Origin: Enoplosus armatus
Lineage: Eukaryota; Chordata; Actinopteri; Centrarchiformes; Enoplosidae
DNA length: 64,000 nt
Assembly: GCF_043641665.1 (NCBI RefSeq)
Contig: NC_092189.1
Coordinates: forward strand, 15,530,833-15,594,832
Direction of reading: 5' to 3'
The number at the start of each line of letters is the position of its first letter. The first letter of the stretch is position 1. Below are positions 58,225-64,000 of the stretch, piece after piece. Position numbers and translations under genes: made by a program. The notes beneath the pieces were generated by a model. The model ran no database searches and was not told the DNA's origin. It worked only from the letters and a program-made list of their open reading frames with translations.

Positions 58225-60111
58225 CTGTTTGCTTCACCTTTTTCTGTCAAAAACAGTCCGAACGTTGGCATTGAATAAATATCTGCCTGTCCCAGCGGAG
58301 GTGCCCAGCAGAGGTGGCGAGCCACGCAGAGTGGCCGTCTCTGAGCATGTCCTCTCCATTTCTGTGTCCTTGCTGCCACCTTGCTCTCACATTGCCGTCA
58401 CTCCATTATTCATACTCAAACATGGCCGAGACTCCAGCCAGAGGTAAAGACAAGACTGAGTTTCTTAGTGCCGCTGAGGCCATATAGCGGGAGTTTGCCC
58501 GCGGGGTACAGGGGCTGATGAGTAACAGCAGTATGATGCACACACTTGAGCATGGATGGCTGCAGTGTGAATCTGAATCATAACCCTTGCACTGTCTGCG
58601 TGGAGCTTTACACATTAAGCTACAGGATCACCAGCAGAAAGTTTATCCCAGCAGTGATGCAGTGACTGGAGCGTACCACGAGTCTAGCATTCAGTCTGGT
58701 GTGAGCACTGTATCTTAAAATGCAAACACAATCTCCGTGCTATGAGAGAAATATGTTTCTCCAGAATGACAGGATTATGTGAGCAGACATGACTTCATAA
58801 TATAGAGGCACGAGTGTTGAATGTACGTTTTCCAGCCAGCTGCAGCTCCTGTGAGCCGTTGATGTTGTCAAGCTTTGATGCCACGTTTTAGACTTTGAGA
58901 AGTTTCTCATTTAGCCACAGTCTTACCCTAACTGTAACTTTTCCATGTGACAAACAGGTAAATTGCTGTGTCTGATTAGAGCTATTCTCACATAATCAGT
59001 TGGCGGTGACACAATCATCACATCATTAATGTCTGAAACAAGTAATCTGTGTTTCAGGCTTGGTGCTAATTTCTCTAAATTTTAGAAGATGGTGTAATTA
59101 TACCTCAATTATTAGGCAAACATGCTTTGAGAAAGGACCTGAAGCCCTAAATATTGCACCGCTGCCAATCATGGGCTCTGAAGAAATGAATATGTGCTGG
59201 GTTATGTGATTGTGTCGTGTAGCATCTAGGATTGCAGCTGTGCAGCACAGCTAGTAATATTTCACGTGTGCAGTTGCTGCTTCAGTTGTCGCCACAATCC
59301 CATCGTGCCTCTGGGAATATGTTGACCGGGCTCTGGCTCTGCTGCAATACTTTGCCTGAACTTTGAACGATTTCAGTTTCCAAATGGGAGGACATTATAC
59401 GCTGCCCATGTATCCAGTCAGACGTGAAGTTTTGTCTGGCGACCGGGCTCTCCAGAGGGTTAAGTGTTGAGATTACTTGCAGGCCATCTTCTGTAGTAAT
59501 GAACCCTGTCTGGGTGCCAAGATGTAGCTGAAGGGGCACGGTAGCCACAGGAAGCTTCTTCCTGCTGATTGCCCGTCTTAAATAGCTTTTTTTTTCCACT
59601 TGGGAGACACAACCACAAAACTTTACAGCTCCTTATGAATAATTATGATGACACCTTGTGTTATTGCACCCTCTGATAGTCCGTCTTTGATATTATGGCC
59701 AATAAATATGACCATTAAATCTGTTTTCACCCACATTAACAGTGCGCCTGATACGCCGCGATTGAATAACAATTTAACTGGGCAACAGAGGTGTATCAAC
59801 GTTGCCAGGCTTGTTGTGTGCATCGGCTGAACCCCACTTGTCACTTCTTCTTTTAACTCTCACTTAAGGATTTTCACTTAAAGAATGTATTTTCTTCTTC
59901 ACGACTTTGTGAACCTCTCCCTCTACGTACAGTCTCCCTCTCCTTGTAAGCCTCTGGAAGATATTGCCCTCAGGCGCTGTTCCAGCATCAGCTCACCCCA
60001 CCCACATCCCTCCATTAACCCTCAGTAAAACCATTTTAAGGTTTCCTTTTCTGTCTCATCTGTCTGTGTTCTGCATACATGCATTTCGTTAACATGCACC
60101 TTTATTGAGCT

Positions 60112-60129
60112 AAAAAAAAAAAAAAAAAA
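60112..60129. repeat. A18 homopolymer
   Basis: Eighteen consecutive A residues, preceded by CTTTATTGAGCT. No retrocopied gene is seen upstream of it. Confidence 0.97.
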
Positions 60130-61689
60130 GGTTTTAAGGCAAGTTCTAGCAATGTACTACACAAACCTTGACGCAGGTAAGCCCCTCACGTCAGCATTAT
60201 TCATTCCTATACCGTAAAAGCCATTATATGTAATTGCATTTTTTATGATGCTCCCATAGAAGCGTGCAGTGTTTAATCAATGGGAAGGCTTTCATTTTTA
60301 GGAGAGGTCACTGGCTTTGTGTCTTACAATCCTCCTTGAAGGGTCATCCAGGTCTATTACCCAGCAGGTCAGCATCACGCGGCACCCTGATGATCGCACT
60401 CAGAAACTGGAGGACTGGACTCCTCTCTCTAAGCCCCCTATCTGGTCTTATAATCACCCACTGTGCTGCTGTAATGGGCTTTCTGTTGACTCTGGTAGAT
60501 TGTTATCTCGCTCTGGGTGATGGGTTACACCATGCTACGCTATCTCGAGGCCATATCGACCTGAGTGGATGGGGTTAATATTGATAATATTTTTCTACAT
60601 CAGGGACAGATGGACTACGGAAAAAAAAACATAAACCAATTCTCATGGTGTTAAATAAATTTTGGTCATACATGGGGGAACACTGCACTGCAAATTCCTT
60701 GTAGTTAATGCTAAAGGATTATAATCATCCACAATGACCTCACTATGATCCTCTAGAAAAACAAACCGAAGCAGTAAGAGGTGTACAGCATCATGGCTGT
60801 TTACTACCCATGTCCAAGGGCGTAGGAAGCAGGGTGAACACAGGAGACACATCCACTTCAGTGCTAAAGAGGATCAAGTCTAAAACTACAAAACAAAACA
60901 AAAAAGTGATGGATGAATCAACTTAGCTGCTGACTGTAAACAGGTGGGGACTCAGATAGGGACAGATAAAGTGGAAACACTAACGTACTTCCCTTGACAC
61001 TTCCAGTGAAGAAGAATTAAAGCTGCACTAATCAATATCATTTATATTAGCTATGGTTCACATGACCATGTGTAAGGTCAAAAGGTGTCACTCGTTGTGA
61101 TGAACCCTCAGGGAACTCTGCATTTTCCATCAGCTCAGCCCAGTATCACAAGGAATCGGGCGATTCTGAACCTCATGATTTACGTCCAATGCTGAGGTTA
61201 AGTGCCAACACAGGAAGGAATGTGACCTAAATATAGCGAGGTGAAAAGAGTTTGAGATTGGGGTGGTAGATGAATGATAAGCATGTCCGACTTGTAGCAC
61301 GTCCAACCTTCATGCAGGAGACAAGAGTTTGTCTGTCGACAAAGACGTGCAATTAACGTTAGCGCTTTTATTAAACATAACTATGATCTTTCATTTATCT
61401 CAACCTGTGTTTTTGTTGCCTAAACCTACCGTACTTTATTTTCCATAACCACAATCTTTCTCTAACCTAAACCATACTGTAGCTGCCATGAAACAGGAAT
61501 TTTAAAAACATTGGCATAAAAAAAGCTGACACTGAATGTAGTCCGGGGTTTGTCATCCAGTATTGATGTTCTTGTCTGGATGTAAGTTTTCTGAGCTCTG
61601 AGGAGCTTTTCAGCCTCTTATGGACCATTTGGTTTTCCAGCCTGCAAACTCAACTCTCACCAACCTAGTTTAGCAGGCAGGTGTTTTCA

Positions 61690-61930
61690 GCAAAGAAAAA
61701 TCTCAAGTAAACTGACTGTACATTACCTGCTCAGCACCAAAAGGGCAGACAGACAAAGCTAGTGACTGGCTGGTGGAGAAAGTGGAGCAATTAGCAGCTA
61801 AAGAGCCAGACGATTTGGTGGAGGGTTAGGGTTAAAGTAAATATTGGACATACATAAGGTGGCCAGAAACAGATCTCCAAATGTTACTCCATGTCTCCTG
61901 GATGTGTAAATAAGCAACTGCTGGGTGGTG
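61690..61930 (-). repeat. Interspersed repeat, family A (copy 4, reversed)
   Basis: Read on the minus strand it shows TCTGGCTCTTTAGCTGCTAA and TCCACCAGCCAGTCACTAGC, matching TCTGGCTCTTTAGCTGCTTG and GTTCACCAGCTAGTTGCTAA of the copy at 32030-32285. Upstream, TCTGTTTCTGGCCACC is shared with 24640-24850. Confidence 0.55.
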
Positions 61931-62854
61931 GATGGGCATGAATTTTAAAAACACTGTCATTGAACATAATCAGGGTTTTGCAGAGTCGTCCAATATCAAC
62001 GTCCTTGTCTGGTGATAGGGTTTTGTTATAGGGTGCCCCCAAATATAAAAATGCTAATGCAAACTATTTGAAAAATGTGACATTATATGTGATGTGGACA
62101 CAACTACTAAGTGTTACAACCTGAATCATTAGCTACAAACAGAAAACACTCACCACTTGGTAAGTGTAAAGTAGGATTTAAGCAAGTGCTATTGCCAAAC
62201 CATCTGTACTGTTCTTATTTGTTCACACTTGGTTTTAGCACCACTCCGCAGTAGCTAATAACCGCAGCACCCACATATGCAGGAGAAATATGTCAGTAAA
62301 CCACAATTAGTTTTCCTTGTAAATGAAATAAATCTCCCTCACAGTGTCTATTGTTCATGTTTGCTACACAACAGCGAGGCATCTTAATTTATTCTTATGG
62401 TCACAGCGTAATAAGAACCAGAGCTTGATTCATGCAGAACACAGACAGCCTCCTCAACCCCAGAGAGAGAAAACAAGCAAGTGTGAAGTGCTTGTCCAGA
62501 CTCCAGTAATTAGTTGCCGAATATCAGTCATCTTCCTCCTCCACAGCATGTAATAAAATGACAGAACATGATCGAGGAAGAGTGTTGTTACAGTATGTGT
62601 TGGATTAATGTAGGCCATGAGACAGCCTCCTCCTCACAAGACAAGGACAGAGGGAGGGATGCAAAATAGTGTGATCTCGCTGCTAAAGAAAACTGTGGAA
62701 CTAGAAACAGCTTCAAAACAAGCACAGAGAAATACTTTCTTCAGTATTTTCAAGTTTTCATCATTTTCACCACGATTCAGATGCATTTGACCTGACGAGT
62801 GTGCAGCCCCTTCATGAACTGATTTGATCAGATTTCAGTAAACAACTCCCGCCA

Positions 62855-62855
<1 letters not shown>

Positions 62856-62889
<34 letters not shown>
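62856..62889. repeat. (CA)n microsatellite
   Basis: Pure CA run of about 34 bp. Confidence 0.96.
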
Positions 62890-62890
<1 letters not shown>

Positions 62891-63084
62891 CCAATGTTTA
62901 TCCCTCCTTTCTAGTCACTTGCGAGTAATGGGATATTAAAACCAAGTAAATAGACACCAGACTTATTTTTCAAAGTAAACAGAAATATACAAACATGCTT
63001 CTGATGCCTTCTGATGAATTTGTTTTGAGTTATATTAATGTTAACTGCAATGTTAATTGTGTCTTCCAGGAGCAAAATGTCTGA

Positions 63085-63540
63085 CTCTGTCCTCATTCAG
63101 TCATGTCCTAGAGGACGGCATTGGGATTGGGATCCCACGGGACCCAACGCAAATCTCATGGGAGCAGGCGGTTTACACTTTGTTTTTTGACCACCCGCAG
63201 CAAACTGCGGGATTTTCACGGGATGAAAATCACACTGTCTTGAAATAACCGCTGGTTTATTAAGAATAAACATAAACAGATCGGCCATTTAGCCAAATGA
63301 TCTACAAAAATCAAAGTGTTATGTTTAAATGCAGAGGACGTGATGTCATTTCACTATGTTATTACCGACAGGTATGCATGAGAGGACTACATTGGGATTT
63401 GGATCCTGCAATGCAAAACTCGCAGGAGCAGGTGGTTTAAATTTTGCTGCAGGCGGGAGCGGGCAGTCTTGAACACACACATTGCGGGAACAGGTGGTAA
63501 TGGTCAGATATCCAGCGGGAGCAAGACTAAGAAACAAGGG
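63085..63540. repeat. Two diverged copies of a G-rich repeat, about 260 bp apart
   Basis: CATTGGGATTGGGATCCCAC, GCAAATCTCATGGGAGCAGG and CGGTTTACACTTTG (63119-63182) recur as CATTGGGATTTGGATCCTGC, GCAAAACTCGCAGGAGCAGG and TGGTTTAAATTTTG (63390-63445). Further GCGGGA/GCGGGAGC words follow to 63520. It looks like a decayed dispersed element with internal duplication. Short minus-strand open frames in both copies are similar to each other (KPPAP..FAL) only because of this duplication. Confidence 0.6.
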
Positions 63541-64000
63541 CTCTATCGTGTACTACTCTCTATATGATAGACATAGACAATAGTTTCCTCTAGAATGAGC
63601 AGTAAACTGAGATTTCTGACACTTGTGGATTATTGTCATTTTAAGTCATTATTCCAAAAACATTGCTTTATGTTTGGTGTGAACACACTATTAAGGCCCT
63701 TTTCAAGAGGGAAAACTACAAAAACAAATCCTCCATCTATCAACCTCCACTGCTCTCCTTCAAAGGCAGCCTGTATGAAACAGGGCCAATCTTAGCACAC
63801 ATTTACACCCACATAACCACTCGCAGACATTTTCAAATTCATACACAGATTTCTTGCTATGTGGGATTTACAGTCCTCCTCGTATGTTTATTTTCTAACG
63901 TCGAAATCCAATCATAGCTGTCATGTTGAATTTTAAATGAGCTGCTCCTTATCAGAGCACTGCACCCCCTTCCACCACCTCCTACCTGAACCTGTCAGGA

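Larger units (their letters stand above)
58244..64000. other. Presumed 5' flank of drp2; no gene recognised
   Basis: No exon with recognisable similarity lies here. Contents: an A18 run (60112-60129), a family A repeat in reverse (61690-61930), a CA tract (62856-62889) and a two-unit repeat (63085-63540). Minus-strand 59282-59599 is open for 105 codons (MEKKSYLRRAISRKKLPVAT...) with a more protein-like composition than most chance frames, but no family is recognised. Plus-strand 60264-60578 is similarly open for 104 codons. If the candidate first exon is wrong, further drp2 5' exons could lie here or beyond 64000. Confidence 0.4.

Overview
The window is vertebrate nuclear DNA, almost certainly from a teleost fish. 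It is AT-rich, has large introns, is full of CA/GT microsatellites, and carries a Tc1-like transposon, tRNA-derived SINEs and short DNA-transposon relics that look like common ray-finned fish repeat families. No bacterial-type gene, operon or CRISPR array is present.

The one recognisable host gene is drp2 (dystrophin-related protein 2), on the minus strand, so its 5' end lies to the right and it runs off the left edge. Three consecutive exons are secure: 23542-23716 (end of the N-terminal region, with MNLCW...KRKSHNIR), 9340-9496 (157 bp, first spectrin-like repeat) and 700-820 (121 bp). A fourth, 27-138 (112 bp), starts the next segment. All junctions keep one reading frame, and the 157 and 121 bp lengths equal those I recall for dystrophin exons 57 and 58. 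Upstream, 50309-50458 (150 bp, strong splice sites) is a probable N-terminal coding exon in phase with 23542-23716. A short stretch ending at 58203 holds an ATG in the right frame and a strong donor, and is a candidate first coding exon. The second spectrin repeat and the WW, EF-hand, ZZ and coiled-coil regions would lie beyond position 1.

Layout from left to right: drp2 exons and a 0.56 kb intron (1-820); an 8.5 kb intron with a TIR element (6671-6994) and a full-length but dead Tc1-like element (7978-9224); the 157 bp exon, whose acceptor contains a (TG)8 tract; a 14 kb intron with several repeat relics; the MNLCW exon; a 26.6 kb intron with a hAT-like MITE (28936-29201) and a nested cluster at 44536-45656 that includes a tRNA-SINE with a perfect 29 bp inverted repeat; the 150 bp exon; a 7.7 kb intron with a (CA)30 tract, a TTAA-flanked element (55225-56025) and a mosaic of a SINE, a Tc1 relic and another repeat (57160-57950); then a presumed 5' flank to 64000.

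I found no novel multi-gene system. The most useful leads are the drp2 5' exon model, the TG-repeat splice acceptor, the apparent extra intron in the dystrophin-exon-59-like segment, and the nested or palindromic repeats. Comparisons with dystrophin and human DRP2 are from memory; no search was run.
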